NCBI RefSeq assembly: GCF_016428585.1
Contig: NZ_JAELVR010000017.1
Coordinates: 1-34,794 of the forward strand
Source of the DNA: Sedimentitalea arenosa
Lineage (GTDB): Bacteria; Pseudomonadota; Alphaproteobacteria; Rhodobacterales; Rhodobacteraceae
Reading direction: 5' to 3'
Length of the DNA: 34,794 nt
The notes under the pieces were generated by a model. That model saw nothing but the letters and a program-made list of their open reading frames with translations, made no database searches and was not told the DNA's origin. The position numbers and the translations under genes were made by a program. Below, one piece after another: positions 14,621 through 24,211 of this stretch (the first letter of the stretch is position 1; each line of letters begins with the position of its first letter).

Positions 14621-15406
14621 TCACAGGTGCGCGCGCGGGAAGCGCGCGAAGGTCAGGTCGCGCAGGGTCAGGCGGTTCATGGCGGGACGCTCGAAGATCA
14701 CGTCGAGCCAGAGCGCCTGCACGCGGTTTTTGTCGAGGCCGCAATAGGCCATGTCGAATTCGACGTGCCCGGTGCCATCCGCCAGCGGCAGGGCGCGCAC
14801 CACCTGTTCGGTGTTCGGCCCCTGGCGGATGTTGAGGCGCAGGAACACCTGTTGCGGCGCCTCGGCATCCAGCGTCGCATCGACGCGCAGGATATGCGTC
14901 GGCGCAAGGCCCTGCACGGCCGCGTGCGGCAGGTCCACCGCCAGCGACAGGAAGCTGGCCTCGGAGCCGAACACCTCGACGCAGAGCCCGAACGGGGCGA
15001 GGTCGGCGGGGCGCTGGTTGCGGTCCTGGCGCAGCGCGATCTCGCGGCGGCGGCAATCGTGGAACAGCGCGATCTCGTCCCCCAGCGGGGTGTTGTCGGC
15101 GGGGGAGGCGAGGCCGCGCACCGGCAGCGGGCCGCGCCACAGGGCCGGGCGCCAGGCCCAGTCGGTGCCGTGCGGGCGGGGAAAGGCGGTGGCGCCGATG
15201 GCGGGCAGGGTCAACTGCGCGTCGGCGGCGTGGATCAGGCGGTCGAGTTCCGCCCGCAGCGCCCGCGCCCGGTTGCGCCGGGCGCGCAGCAGGGGGGCCG
15301 GCGCGGAGGGCGCCTGCGCGAGCACGCTGCGCCAGTGGCGCAGTGCGGTTCGATGGATCAGCCGGTCGAGCATCGTGATCGGGTTCCGCACGGGTCTGTC
15401 GCGCAT
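14621..15406 (-). CDS. DUF6478 family protein
   Basis: A 261-residue protein that matches my memory of DUF6478, a family largely limited to Rhodobacteraceae. Landmarks are HGTDWAWRPALWRGPLP, LGDEIALFHDCRRREIALRQ, LAPFGLCVEVFGSEASFLSL, LNIRQGPNTEQVVR and LRDLTFARFPRA. The N-terminal 60 residues are helical and Arg-rich, the rest beta-rich. There is no signal peptide. Function is unknown. Two starts are possible: ATG 15406 (MRDRPVRN, with a poorly spaced GGTAGAG) and ATG 15373 (MLDRLIHR, which aligns better with the family N-terminus). The 124-aa gene follows 13 bases later. Confidence 0.8.
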   Translation of the reverse strand: MRDRPVRNPITMLDRLIHRTALRHWRSVLAQAPSAPAPLLRARRNRARALRAELDRLIHAADAQLTLPAIGATAFPRPHGTDWAWRPALWRGPLPVRGLASPADNTPLGDEIALFHDCRRREIALRQDRNQRPADLAPFGLCVEVFGSEASFLSLAVDLPHAAVQGLAPTHILRVDATLDAEAPQQVFLRLNIRQGPNTEQVVRALPLADGTGHVEFDMAYCGLDKNRVQALWLDVIFERPAMNRLTLRDLTFARFPRAHL

Positions 15407-15452
15407 ACTCTACCCAAAGGGTTAGCGGGAAATAAACCGTTGACTGGACCTG

Positions 15453-15749
15453 TCAGTCGCTTTGTGCGCGCACCTCGCCACGCATTTCGCCGGTCATGGT
15501 CGCGTTGAATTCGGATCCGGCGGTCTTGCGAAGTTCGGCGATCTTGGCTTCGGCGGCATCTCTTGCGGCCTGGTCCGGATAAACACTGACGATCGCGCTT
15601 TCGCCTTCGGCGATGTTGATGACCAGGACCTGACCCGCCCCAAGCGCCTTGCTCATCGGAACATACTTGTCCTGCATGGTCCGCCACAGGACATCCTCGT
15701 CCTTGAGCGGTTCATTCAGTTTCCACGTCGAAATCGTTGCATAGGCCAT
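15453..15749 (-). CDS. Small ABM-like (dimeric alpha/beta barrel) hypothetical protein
   Basis: A 98-residue cytosolic protein beginning MAYATISTWKLNE. The pattern beta (AYATISTWKL), helix (DEDVLWRTMQDKYVPMSKAL), beta (AGQVLVINI), beta (SAIVSVYP), helix (DQAARDAAEAKIAELRK) and terminal strand resembles the ferredoxin-like dimeric barrel of antibiotic-biosynthesis-monooxygenase-like proteins. This is a fold guess; no catalytic signature is identified. AAGGGAA lies at good distance from the ATG at 15749, so the longer frame to 15785 is not used. Confidence 0.7.
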   Translation of the reverse strand: MAYATISTWKLNEPLKDEDVLWRTMQDKYVPMSKALGAGQVLVINIAEGESAIVSVYPDQAARDAAEAKIAELRKTAGSEFNATMTGEMRGEVRAQSD

Positions 15750-15806
15750 ATCAATTCCCTTCTGAAAAGGAACGGAGAATAGCACAATGCGGGCAAATCA
15801 CGAAAT

Positions 15807-15832
15807 CGCGCCGGGGTCATTGCCCCGGCGCG
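15807..15832 (-). terminator. Terminator hairpin of ilvD
   Basis: CGCGCCGGGG (15807-15816) and CCCCGGCGCG (15823-15832) make a perfect ten-pair stem with a six-base loop, eight bases past the ilvD stop. On the reverse strand it is followed by ATTTCGTGATTT, a weak T tract. Confidence 0.75.
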
Positions 15833-15840
15833 CTTGAAGT

Positions 15841-17604
15841 TCAGAGGTCCATGTAGATGTGTTTTTCCTCGTCGCCGCCCGGGTGGGTGACCGCGCCCTT
15901 GTAGGTGGCGCCGACGAGCTGGGCGTATTTCCACAGCGCGCCGGAGGCATAGATCGTGTCGCGCGGGCCGGCCCAGTCGGCCTTGCGGGCGGCGAGGTCC
16001 TCGTCGGACAGATCGACCGAGAGTTCGCCCTTGATCGCGTCGATAGTGATCATGTCGCCATCCTTGAGCATCGCGATCGGGCCGCCCTGCGCCGCTTCGG
16101 GGCCGACATGGCCGACGCAGAAGCCGCGGGTGGCGCCGGAGAAGCGGCCATCGGTGATCAGCGCGACCTTCTTGCCCATGCCCTGGCCGGACAGAGCGGC
16201 GGTGGTCGACAGCATCTCGCGCATGCCGGGGCCGCCGGCGGGGCCTTCGTTGCGGATCACGATGACCTCGCCTTCCTTGTAGGCGCGGGCCTTGACGGCC
16301 TCGAACGCGTCCTCCTCGCAGTCGAAGACGCGCGCCGGGCCGGTGAAGACCTGGTTCTCGGGCGCGATGCCCGCGACCTTGACGATGGCGCCTTCGGGGG
16401 CGAGGTTGCCCTTGAGCCCGACGACGCCGCCGGTCTTGGTGATCGGGGTCTCGATCGGGTAGATCACCCGGCCGTCGGCCACCCGGTCGATGCGGTCGAG
16501 TTCCTCGCCGATGGTGCGGGTGGTGGCGGTGACGCAATCCTCGTGGATCAGGCCGGCCTTGCGCAACTCCTTCATCACGACAGGGATGCCGCCGGCGTCG
16601 TAGAGATCCTTGGCGACGAACTGGCCGCCCGGTTTCAGGTCGACGAAATAGGGGGTGTCGCGGAAGATGTCGCAGACGTCTTCGAGGAAGAAGTCGATCC
16701 CGGCCTCGTGCGCGATGGCGGGCAGGTGCAGCCCGGCATTGGTCGACCCGCCGGTGCAGGCCACCACGCGGGCGGCGTTCTCGAGCGACTTGCGGGTGAC
16801 GATGTCGCGCGCGCGGATGTTCTTTTCGAGCAGCATCATCACCGCCTGGCCCGAGGCCTCGGCGAACTGGTCGCGGGATTCGTAGGGCGCTGGCATGCCC
16901 GAGCTGTTCATCAGCGCAAGCCCGATCGCCTCGGAGACGCAGGCCATGGTGTTGGCGGTGAACTGGCCGCCGCAGGCGCCCGCGGACGGGCAGGCGACGC
17001 GTTCGAGCATGTCGAGCGCGGCATCCGAGAGGGTGCCGTTCTGGTGCCGGCCTACGGCTTCGAACATGTCCTGCACGGTCAGGTCGCGGGTGCGGAAATC
17101 CTCGGGAATTTCATCGACCTGGGGCGCCTTGCCCGGCAGGATCGAGCCGCCGTAGATGAACACGGACGGCGTGTTCAGCCGCACCATCGCCATCATCATG
17201 CCGGGCAGGGACTTGTCGCAGCCGGCCAGGCCGACCAGCGCGTCATAGCAGTGGCCGCGCATGGTCAGTTCGACCGTGTCGGCGATGGCCTCGCGGCTGG
17301 CGAGCGAACTGCGCATGCCCTCGTGGCCCATGGCGATGCCGTCGGTGACGGTGATGGTGGTGAATTCGCGCGGGGTGCCGGAGGCCGCCTTGACGCCCAG
17401 CTTGACCGCCTGGGCCTGGCGGCTCAGCGAGATGTTGCAGGGCGCGGCCTCGTTCCAGCAGGTGGCGACGCCGACCAGTGGCTGGTGGATTTCCTCGTCG
17501 CTGATTCCCATCGCGTAGAGATAGGACCGGTGCGGCGCGCGTTCGGGCCCTTCGGTGACGTGGCGGCTGGGCAGTTTGGTCTTGTCGAACGGGCGCTTGA
17601 GCAT
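15841..17604 (-). CDS. ilvD: Dihydroxy-acid dehydratase
   Basis: A 587-residue iron-sulfur enzyme of branched-chain amino acid synthesis; it dehydrates 2,3-dihydroxy-isovalerate and -methylvalerate to the 2-keto acids. Cluster cysteines are seen at C56 (EAAPCNIS), C129 (GCDKSLPG) and C211 ([14 protein letters not shown]). GGAIVKVAG-like and [18 protein letters not shown] regions belong to the IlvD/Edd C-terminal domain. The open frame extends to 17826, but that part is unlike IlvD; the ATG at 17604 ([15 protein letters not shown]) has CCGGAGA upstream. Edd is the main alternative, but the N-terminal [13 protein letters not shown] region favours IlvD. It diverges from the pseudo-ABC gene. Confidence 0.95.
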   Translation of the reverse strand: MLKRPFDKTKLPSRHVTEGPERAPHRSYLYAMGISDEEIHQPLVGVATCWNEAAPCNISLSRQAQAVKLGVKAASGTPREFTTITVTDGIAMGHEGMRSSLASREAIADTVELTMRGHCYDALVGLAGCDKSLPGMMMAMVRLNTPSVFIYGGSILPGKAPQVDEIPEDFRTRDLTVQDMFEAVGRHQNGTLSDAALDMLERVACPSAGACGGQFTANTMACVSEAIGLALMNSSGMPAPYESRDQFAEASGQAVMMLLEKNIRARDIVTRKSLENAARVVACTGGSTNAGLHLPAIAHEAGIDFFLEDVCDIFRDTPYFVDLKPGGQFVAKDLYDAGGIPVVMKELRKAGLIHEDCVTATTRTIGEELDRIDRVADGRVIYPIETPITKTGGVVGLKGNLAPEGAIVKVAGIAPENQVFTGPARVFDCEEDAFEAVKARAYKEGEVIVIRNEGPAGGPGMREMLSTTAALSGQGMGKKVALITDGRFSGATRGFCVGHVGPEAAQGGPIAMLKDGDMITIDAIKGELSVDLSDEDLAARKADWAGPRDTIYASGALWKYAQLVGATYKGAVTHPGGDEEKHIYMDL

Positions 17605-17654
17605 GGCGTGTCTCCGGATGAATTGGCTGGGTTCGGGAATAGCCGCGCGCCGGG

Positions 17655-17781
17655 TGTGACACAAGGGCCAAGGCGGCAGAGAAAGCGTTGGCCAGGGCGT
17701 GTGGAGCGCGCCTGATCCTTGTAAATGGGGGCGGCCATGATTACCGTCACACAACCGCCGGGACATGGCGTTCCTGTGACG
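17655..17781. promoter_or_regulatory. Repeated TGTGAC half-sites between ilvD and the pseudo-ABC gene
   Basis: The 209-base divergent gap has the palindrome TGTGACACA (17655-17663) and an inverted pair CGTCACA (17745-17751) / TGTGACG (17775-17781) whose arms start 30 bases apart, about three helical turns. TGTGA is the half-site of CRP-type regulators. No clear promoter boxes were found. Function is inference. Confidence 0.4.
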
Positions 17782-17813
17782 ACGAGATGATCCACAGCGC
17801 CGAGGGCCGGGGG

Positions 17814-20800
17814 ATGGAACCCACACTATTCTCCTTTATCTGGAAGTATTCCAAGCGGCAGCAGCTGACCCTGCTGGCGGTGACGCTGATCACCTTCCCG
17901 TTCATGTACGCGTCGCTGGAACTGCCGAAGATGATCATCAACGACGCGATCGGCGCGTCCACGGCGACGATCGAGCTCTGGGGGTTCGAGTTCGGACAGG
18001 TGGAATACCTGGCGATCCTGTGTCTCGCCTTCCTCGGCGCGGTGATCGCGGCGGGGTTGATGAAGATGCGCGTCAACACCATGAAGGGCGTGCTGAGCGA
18101 GCGGATGCTGCGGCGGCTGCGCTACACGCTGATCAACCGGATGATGCGCTTTCCGCGCCCCTACTTCCGCAACACCAGCCAGGGCGAGCTGGTGTCGATG
18201 GTCACGTCGGAGGCCGAGCCGATGGGCGGGCTGATGGGCGACGCGGTGGCGCAGCCGGTGTTCCAGTTCGGACAGATGGCGACCATCGTCTTCTTCCTGT
18301 TCATGCAGAGCGTCTGGTTCGGGCTGGCGTCGATCGCGCTGATCCCGTTGCAGGCCTGGCTGATTCCCAAGCTGCAGCGCCAGATCAACCTGCTGAACAA
18401 GGACCGCATCCAGGAGATCCGCCACCTGTCGAGCGAGATCGGCGAGACCGCGGCGGGCATCAGCGACCTGCGCGTCAACGGCGGCTGGCGCTTTCGGCTG
18501 GCGATGGTGACCGACCGGTTGGGGCGGCTGTTCCATATCCGGTTCAAGATCTACCAGAAGAAATTCTTCATGAAGTTCCTGAACAACCTGATCGGGCAGA
18601 TGACGCCGTTCGCGTTCTACCTGGTCGGGGGCTACCTGGCGATCATCGGCGATATCACGGTGGGCGCGCTGGTGGCGGCGCTGGCGGCCTACAAGGACCT
18701 GTCGAGCCCGTGGAAGGAGCTGTTGACCTATTACAACCAGGTGCAGGACATGAGCCTGCGCTGGGAGATCGTGACCGAGCGTTTCGCCCCGCGCGGGATG
18801 CTGGACGAGGCGTTGTTCGAGGGCGAGCCCGACGAGATCCCGCGCCTGCGGGGCGAGATCAAGATCGAAGACGTGACGGTGATCGACGACGACAACAACG
18901 CGGTGCTGGAGGACATCAGCCTGACGATTCCGGCCGGCGCGCGGGTCGCGATCCAGTGCAGCAGCGCGTCCGAACGGGCCGCGCTCGCCCATCTGCTGAC
19001 GCGCGAGCTGGTGCCCCGGCGCGGGCAGGTCACGGTGGCGGGCTATCCGCTGAACGAGCTGCACCAGGCGGTGATCGCGACGCGGATCGGCTATGCCCAT
19101 TCGCGGCCCTACCTGTTTGACGGCACGCTGGGGGACAACCTGCTGATGCCGTTGCGGGTCAAGCCGCAGGTGGTGCGGCTGGATCCCGAAAACCGCGACC
19201 GGCGCGCGGTGGAGGCGCGGCGCTCGGGCAACAGCCTGGACATGCTGGACGCCGACTGGGTCGATCCGGGGCTGGCCGGGCTGACCGACGGCGACGACAT
19301 CCGCGACTGGTGGTTCGAGCTGGTGTCGGCGATGGGAATCGACGAGGCGATCTTTCGGCGCACCCTGCGGTCGCGATTTGACCCCGAGCAGCATCCCGAC
19401 CTTGCCCGCGCCATCGTCGAGCTGCGCCCGGAGATCCACGAGCGGCTGGTCGAGAAGGGGTTGGACGGGGCGGTGCACCGGTTCGAGCCCGAGCGGTTCA
19501 ACCCGTCGATCCCGCTGGGCGGCAACCTCCTGTTCGCCGCGCCGGCGAAGCAGATCAGCCAGCAGGCGCTGGCCGAGAACCGCGGCTTCATGTCCATGCT
19601 GCACGAGCAGGGGCTGGCGCGCGAGGGGCTGACCATCGGGCAGGCGGTGATGGACATCCTCGAGAAGACCTTTGGGCGCGACGGCATCGGCCACCCGCTG
19701 TTCCGCCGGCTCGGCATGGAAGAGGAGATGTATCTGCGGCTGGCGGAAATCGCCGCCAAGCGGCGCGAGCAGGGCGATGACGCGCTGACCGAGGAGGAGG
19801 AGGCGCTGCTGCTGACCGTGCCCTTCCTGCTGACCGCCGAGCAGATCGGGCCGAGTTTTCCCGACCGCTTCAAGGAGGAGATCGTCGAGCTGCGCAAGGC
19901 CAAGTCCGAGGAGCTGCGCCGCCATGCGGGCGACCTGTTCGTCGCGGTGGGCCCGGATGTCTATGTGCCGCGCCTCACCGTGGTCGAGAACGGGCTCTAT
20001 GGCCGGGTGTCGATGATGGCGGGCGCCAAGGCGGGCGAGATCGAGGACGTGGTGGCCGAGGTGCTGACCGAGCACGACCTGCGCCGCAAGGTGGCCGCGA
20101 TCATGTACGACCTGCCGACCGGGCTGGGCGGCACCAACCTGCCGACGGTGATCCAGGAGCGCGCGGCGTTCAGCCGGGCCTCGATCAAGCGGCCCGACAT
20201 CCTGATCCTGGACAAGGCGCTGGCCAGCCATGACGCCGAAAGCCGGCAGGCGACGCGGGAGAAGCTGCGCGACCTGCTGCCGGACTCCACGATGATCTTC
20301 ATGGAGGACCGGTTCGACAATCCGGACGCCTATGACCTGTTCGTCGAGATCCGCGGCGGGCGGATCGACGGGGTGGCGCGGCGCTCCGAGGACGACCCCG
20401 ACGGGTCGGGGTCGAAGGACCTGAAACGCAAGCAGAAGGCGATCGCCTCGGCCGAGCTGTTCGCGCGGCTGGACGGGCGCAACCAGCGGCTGCTGGCCTT
20501 CGGCGCGCAATGGTTCACGGCGGAGCCGGGGCAGGTGATCTTCGCCCATGGCGAGCCGCCCGACGCCGCCTATCTGTGCCTGTCGGGCAAGGCGGAGCTG
20601 CGCTGGCCGGACCGTCCGAAAGACATGCCGCCGGTGTCGATCGTTGAGCCGGGGCGGCTGATCGGGGACCTGTCGATCATCACCGGCGAGACGCGGCAAC
20701 TGGACCTCGTGGCGCTGGAGGAGGTGACCTGCCTGCGGATCGCGGCGGAGGACCTGCTGGACGTGATCGGCAGCGACGTGTCGGTGGCGCTGCAATTGCT

Positions 20801-20933
20801 GCGCTCGGTCTCGGGTCACCTGACCGGGATCAGCACGTTCCTGGCGCAGGCCAACATCAATTTCCGCGACCTCGGCGAGGGCAGCGGATTGCCCGAGGCG
20901 CTGGACAAGATCGTGGACGAACTGGATGGCTGA
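17814..20933 (+). CDS. ABC exporter-like membrane protein with degenerate ATPase domain and C-terminal cyclic-nucleotide-binding domain
   Basis: A 1039-residue inner-membrane protein. Residues about 15-310 are an ABC exporter-type transmembrane domain with hydrophobic segments near 17-36, 63-83, 152-186 and 258-292. An ATPase-like domain starts near 348, but its Walker A position reads [19 protein letters not shown] with no GxxGxGK[ST]. The signature position reads [19 protein letters not shown], Walker B reads [12 protein letters not shown] with Lys for the catalytic Glu, and the H-loop reads TMIFMEDR with no His. An insertion of about 270 residues (440-715) separates the halves. Residues about 885-1005 form a cNMP-binding domain ([35 protein letters not shown]). 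ATP hydrolysis is unlikely. The start at 17814 gives a normal N-terminus; ATG 17787 is an alternative. It overlaps the CPBP gene by eight bases. Confidence 0.85.
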   Translation: MEPTLFSFIWKYSKRQQLTLLAVTLITFPFMYASLELPKMIINDAIGASTATIELWGFEFGQVEYLAILCLAFLGAVIAAGLMKMRVNTMKGVLSERMLRRLRYTLINRMMRFPRPYFRNTSQGELVSMVTSEAEPMGGLMGDAVAQPVFQFGQMATIVFFLFMQSVWFGLASIALIPLQAWLIPKLQRQINLLNKDRIQEIRHLSSEIGETAAGISDLRVNGGWRFRLAMVTDRLGRLFHIRFKIYQKKFFMKFLNNLIGQMTPFAFYLVGGYLAIIGDITVGALVAALAAYKDLSSPWKELLTYYNQVQDMSLRWEIVTERFAPRGMLDEALFEGEPDEIPRLRGEIKIEDVTVIDDDNNAVLEDISLTIPAGARVAIQCSSASERAALAHLLTRELVPRRGQVTVAGYPLNELHQAVIATRIGYAHSRPYLFDGTLGDNLLMPLRVKPQVVRLDPENRDRRAVEARRSGNSLDMLDADWVDPGLAGLTDGDDIRDWWFELVSAMGIDEAIFRRTLRSRFDPEQHPDLARAIVELRPEIHERLVEKGLDGAVHRFEPERFNPSIPLGGNLLFAAPAKQISQQALAENRGFMSMLHEQGLAREGLTIGQAVMDILEKTFGRDGIGHPLFRRLGMEEEMYLRLAEIAAKRREQGDDALTEEEEALLLTVPFLLTAEQIGPSFPDRFKEEIVELRKAKSEELRRHAGDLFVAVGPDVYVPRLTVVENGLYGRVSMMAGAKAGEIEDVVAEVLTEHDLRRKVAAIMYDLPTGLGGTNLPTVIQERAAFSRASIKRPDILILDKALASHDAESRQATREKLRDLLPDSTMIFMEDRFDNPDAYDLFVEIRGGRIDGVARRSEDDPDGSGSKDLKRKQKAIASAELFARLDGRNQRLLAFGAQWFTAEPGQVIFAHGEPPDAAYLCLSGKAELRWPDRPKDMPPVSIVEPGRLIGDLSIITGETRQLDLVALEEVTCLRIAAEDLLDVIGSDVSVALQLLRSVSGHLTGISTFLAQANINFRDLGEGSGLPEALDKIVDELDG

Positions 20934-21819
20934 AGGCGCCTATGCACCGCACGAGGTGCTGGTCGGCCCCGGCCGACGGGCGCCCCAGCTGTGGCGGCTG
21001 CTGGTCGGGCTGGTGGTGATCACCGCCGTCGCGGCGGCGCTGAGCCGGCTGGTGCAGATGGTGCTGCTGGTGGCCGCGCCGGAGCTGGCGATCGCCTCGC
21101 CCGCGTTCGCGCAGGGCAACACGCCGGCCTCGCTGATCGTGCTGCTGGGCAGTTTCGGATTCGTGACCGTCGGCGTGATGGTCGCCGCCCGCCTGCTGCA
21201 GAAGCGCGCCGGGCTGGGGCTGATCGGGCCGCTGCCGCTGGCGGTGCGTCAGTTCTGGCAGGTGATGCGGCTGCTGGTCGGGCTGGGCCTGCTGTTGCTG
21301 GTGCTGCCGCCCTATGACATGGGGCCCGAACTGGTCGCCAATCTGGACCCGGTGCTCTGGACCCTGCTGCTGCCGGTGTCGCTGCTGGTGGTGCTGGTGC
21401 AGGTCTCGACCGAGGAAATCCTGTTTCGCGGCTATATCCAGCAGGCGCTGGCGGCGCGGTTTTCCAGCCCGCTGGTCTGGATCGGGGTGCCCTCGGTGCT
21501 GTTCGCGATGGGCCATTACCTGCCCGGCGAAGCGGGCGACAACGCGCTGCTGATCGCGGCCTGGTCGGGCCTGTTCGGCATCCTGACGGCGGACCTGACG
21601 GCGCGGGCGGGAACGCTGGGGCCGGCGATCGCGGTGCACCTGTTCAACAACGTCACGGCGCTTCTGATCGTGGCGCTGCCCGACAGCCTGAGCGGTCTGG
21701 CGCTCTACACGGTGCCGTTCTCGATGGACGATACGGGGCCGCTCCGGGCATGGCTTGCGGTCGATTTCGCGATGATGATCGTGAGTTGGCTGGCGGCCCG
21801 GCTGGCGATCCGGCGCTGA
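20926..21819 (+). CDS. CPBP-family intramembrane metalloprotease
   Basis: A 297-residue multi-pass membrane protein. The CPBP (CAAX protease/bacteriocin-processing, Abi) motifs are all present: E163-E164...R168 in TEEILFRGY, H197 in FAMGHYLP, and H238...N242 in HLFNNV. Hydrophobic segments lie near 22-52, 68-92, 112-128, 143-162, 184-199, 205-222, 236-252 and 280-295. Family members cleave within membranes or act as scaffolds in signalling; the substrate is unknown. The ATG at 20926 overlaps the end of the preceding pseudo-ABC gene by eight bases, so translation is probably coupled and the two proteins may work as a pair. accD follows 60 bases after the stop. Confidence 0.88.
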   Translation: MAEGAYAPHEVLVGPGRRAPQLWRLLVGLVVITAVAAALSRLVQMVLLVAAPELAIASPAFAQGNTPASLIVLLGSFGFVTVGVMVAARLLQKRAGLGLIGPLPLAVRQFWQVMRLLVGLGLLLLVLPPYDMGPELVANLDPVLWTLLLPVSLLVVLVQVSTEEILFRGYIQQALAARFSSPLVWIGVPSVLFAMGHYLPGEAGDNALLIAAWSGLFGILTADLTARAGTLGPAIAVHLFNNVTALLIVALPDSLSGLALYTVPFSMDDTGPLRAWLAVDFAMMIVSWLAARLAIRR

Positions 21820-21879
21820 TTGCAATTCGGCGGCCGTGGGCTTATCTGGACCCGACGACTTGCCAGCAAAGGCGCGGAA

Positions 21880-22863
21880 ATGAACTGGATCACCAACTAC
21901 GTCCGGCCCCGGATCAACTCGATCTTCTCGCGCCGGGAGACGCCGGAGAACCTCTGGCAGAAATGCGACGAGTGCGGCACGATGCTGTTTCATCGCGAGT
22001 TGAGCGAGAACCTCAACGTCTGCACGAGCTGCGGCCATCACATGGTGATCGCGCCGCGGGCGCGCTTCGCGGCCCTGTTCGACGGCGGGGTGTTTGCCGA
22101 GATCGCGGTGCCCGAGCCGATCGCCGATCCGCTGCTGTTCCGGGACCAGAAGAAATATCCCGACCGCCTGAAGGCGGCGCAGAAGGCCACCGGCGAGAAG
22201 GAGGCGATGCTGGTCGCGACCGGCGAGATCGGCCGCACGCCGATCGTCGCGGTGGCGCAGGATTTCAGCTTCATGGGCGGCTCGATGGGCATGTATGTCG
22301 GCAACGCCATCGTCGCCGCCGCCGAAGAGGCGGTGAAGCTGAAGCGGCCGCTGATCCTGTTTTCGGCCGCCGGCGGCGCGCGGATGCAGGAGGGCATCCT
22401 GAGCCTGATGCAGATGCCGCGCAGCACGGTCGCCGTGCAGATGCTGAAGGAGGCGGGTCTGCCCTATATCGTGGTGCTGACCCATCCCACCACCGGCGGC
22501 GTGACGGCGAGCTACGCGATGCTGGGCGACATCCAGATCGCCGAGCCGAACGCGCTGATCTGTTTCGCCGGGCCGCGGGTGATCGAGCAGACGCTCGGCG
22601 AGCGGCTGCCGGACGGATTCCAGCGCGCCGAATACCTGCTGGATCACGGGATGCTGGACCGGGTGACGCCGCGCACCGCGCTGCGCGACGAGCTGATCTC
22701 GATCACGCGGATGCTGCTGGGACTGCCGCCGGCGGTGCGCGGCGACCTGCCGCCGCCTGCGCCGGACCCGGTCACCGAGACGCCCGCCCCGGCGCCCGAG
22801 GCGCCCGCGACCCCGGACGCCAAGGCCCCGCCGGCGACCGGGAAGGCCGACGCCAAGCCATGA
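21880..22863 (+). CDS. accD: Acetyl-CoA carboxylase carboxyltransferase subunit beta
   Basis: A 327-residue subunit which, with AccA, moves the carboxyl group from biotin-BCCP to acetyl-CoA, giving malonyl-CoA for fatty acid synthesis. The N-terminal zinc ribbon has C29, C32, C48 and C51 (CDECG, CTSCG). The crotonase-type core includes [30 protein letters not shown] and [17 protein letters not shown]. The last 40 residues are a Pro/Ala/Thr-rich tail that is probably disordered. The start at 21880 matches other AccD proteins ([12 protein letters not shown]); the frame is open to 21820. Its stop overlaps the folC start (ATGA), the usual accD-folC pairing. Confidence 0.97.
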   Translation: MNWITNYVRPRINSIFSRRETPENLWQKCDECGTMLFHRELSENLNVCTSCGHHMVIAPRARFAALFDGGVFAEIAVPEPIADPLLFRDQKKYPDRLKAAQKATGEKEAMLVATGEIGRTPIVAVAQDFSFMGGSMGMYVGNAIVAAAEEAVKLKRPLILFSAAGGARMQEGILSLMQMPRSTVAVQMLKEAGLPYIVVLTHPTTGGVTASYAMLGDIQIAEPNALICFAGPRVIEQTLGERLPDGFQRAEYLLDHGMLDRVTPRTALRDELISITRMLLGLPPAVRGDLPPPAPDPVTETPAPAPEAPATPDAKAPPATGKADAKP

Positions 22864-24134
22864 GCGCCCCCACATCGGACATCATCCTGTCGCGGATGAT
22901 GTCGCTGCATCCAAAGATCATCGACCTGACGCTGGACCGGGTCTGGCGCCTGCTGGCGGCGCTGGACAACCCGCAAGACCGCATGCCGCCGGTTGTGCAC
23001 ATCGCCGGCACCAACGGCAAGGGATCGACGCTGGCGATGATCCGGGCCGGGATCGAGGGCGCCGGGCTCAGCGCCCATGCCTATACCAGCCCGCATCTGG
23101 CGCGGTTTCACGAGCGAATCCGGGTGGCGGGCGCGCTGATCGCCGAACCCGACCTGACGGCGGTGCTGGACGAGTGCTATCGCGCCAATGGCGATGCCGA
23201 CATCACCTATTTCGAGATCACCACCTGTGCCACGCTGCTGGCCTTTGCCCGCACGCCGGCGGATTACACGCTGCTGGAGGTGGGGCTGGGCGGGCGGCTC
23301 GACGCGACCAATGTCTGCGCCGCGCCGCGGCTGTGCGTGATCACGCCGGTGTCGATGGATCACGAGCAATATCTCGGCGACACGCTGGGCAGGATCGCCT
23401 TCGAGAAGGCGGGCATCCTGAAGCGCGGCGTGCCCTGCGTCGTCGGCCCGCAGGCGCCCGAGGCGCTGGACGCGATCGAGGCGCAGGCCGCGAAGGTGGG
23501 CGCGCCGCTGCTGGTGCATGGCCAGCACTGGACGGTGAGCGAGGAGCGCGGGCGGCTGGTCTATCAGGACGAGACCGGGCTGCGTGATCTGCCGCTGCCC
23601 AATCTCCTGGGGGCGCACCAGGTGATGAACGCGGGTGCGGCGCTGGCGGCGCTGCGTCACCTGGACCTGGGCGATGCGGCCTATGAGGCGGCGGTGACGC
23701 GCGCAGTCTGGCCGGCGCGGATGCAGCGCCTGACCGAGGGGCCGCTGGCCGAGTCGGCGCCCGAGGCCGAGCTGTGGCTGGATGGCGGCCACAACGCCGC
23801 CGCCGGGGTGGCGCTGGGGCAGGTGCTGGCGGGCTTGCCGTCCCGGCCGACCTACCTGATCTGCGGCATGCTGAACACCAAGGACGTGACCGGGTACCTG
23901 CGCCCGCTGGCGGCGCATGTGGCCGGGTTGACGGCGGTCTCGATCCCGGGCGAGGCCAACACCCTGCCGGCGGAGACCACGGCGGCGGCGGCGAAGGCGG
24001 TCGGGATGGAAGCCGGGGAGGCCGAGACCGTGGCGGCGGCGCTGGCGGGCATCCTGGCGCGCGAAGCGCGCGCGCGGGTGCTGATCTGCGGCTCGCTCTA
24101 CCTCGCCGGTTCGGTCCTGCGCGAGAACGGCTGA
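22860..24134 (+). CDS. folC: Bifunctional folylpolyglutamate synthase / dihydrofolate synthase
   Basis: A 424-residue cytosolic Mur-ligase-family enzyme. It joins glutamate to dihydropteroate and then lengthens the polyglutamate tail of folates, using ATP. The P-loop is AGTNGKGST (49-57). Other ligase landmarks are [56 protein letters not shown] and [14 protein letters not shown]. The long open frame starts at 21750 inside accD; the true start is the ATG at 22860, which overlaps the accD stop. The stop at 24134 is followed by a REP-like repeat. Confidence 0.96.
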   Translation: MSAPTSDIILSRMMSLHPKIIDLTLDRVWRLLAALDNPQDRMPPVVHIAGTNGKGSTLAMIRAGIEGAGLSAHAYTSPHLARFHERIRVAGALIAEPDLTAVLDECYRANGDADITYFEITTCATLLAFARTPADYTLLEVGLGGRLDATNVCAAPRLCVITPVSMDHEQYLGDTLGRIAFEKAGILKRGVPCVVGPQAPEALDAIEAQAAKVGAPLLVHGQHWTVSEERGRLVYQDETGLRDLPLPNLLGAHQVMNAGAALAALRHLDLGDAAYEAAVTRAVWPARMQRLTEGPLAESAPEAELWLDGGHNAAAGVALGQVLAGLPSRPTYLICGMLNTKDVTGYLRPLAAHVAGLTAVSIPGEANTLPAETTAAAAKAVGMEAGEAETVAAALAGILAREARARVLICGSLYLAGSVLRENG

Positions 24135-24139
24135 GGGGT

Positions 24140-24196
24140 GGGGGCGCTGCCCCCGTCCCTGCGGGACTCCCCCGGAGTATTTCGGCAAAGATGAAG
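24140..24196 (+). repeat. Roseobacter REP-like intergenic element
   Basis: GGGGGCGCTGCCCCC forms a hairpin, followed by GTCCCTGCGGGAC (second small hairpin) and then CCCCCGGAGTATTTCGGCAAAGATGAAG split over 24168-24196. I recall this arrangement as a very common extragenic palindrome in Rhodobacteraceae. It occurs once here, between the convergent genes folC and zapE, and could also stop transcription from both sides. Confidence 0.6.
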
Positions 24197-24211
24197 CGGG
24201 GTGCGCGCGCC

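Noticed and set aside
14233-15406. Possible phage tail or capsid genes
   Set aside because: The larger protein fits DUF6478, and no phage genes are nearby.
17826-20819. 997-aa open frame opposite the pseudo-ABC gene
   Set aside because: Antisense shadow; the forward frame has membrane, ATPase-like and cNMP domains, this one has none.
21880-24134. Biosynthetic gene cluster or antibiotic-resistance locus suggested by accD and folC
   Set aside because: Both are housekeeping genes in their usual pairing.
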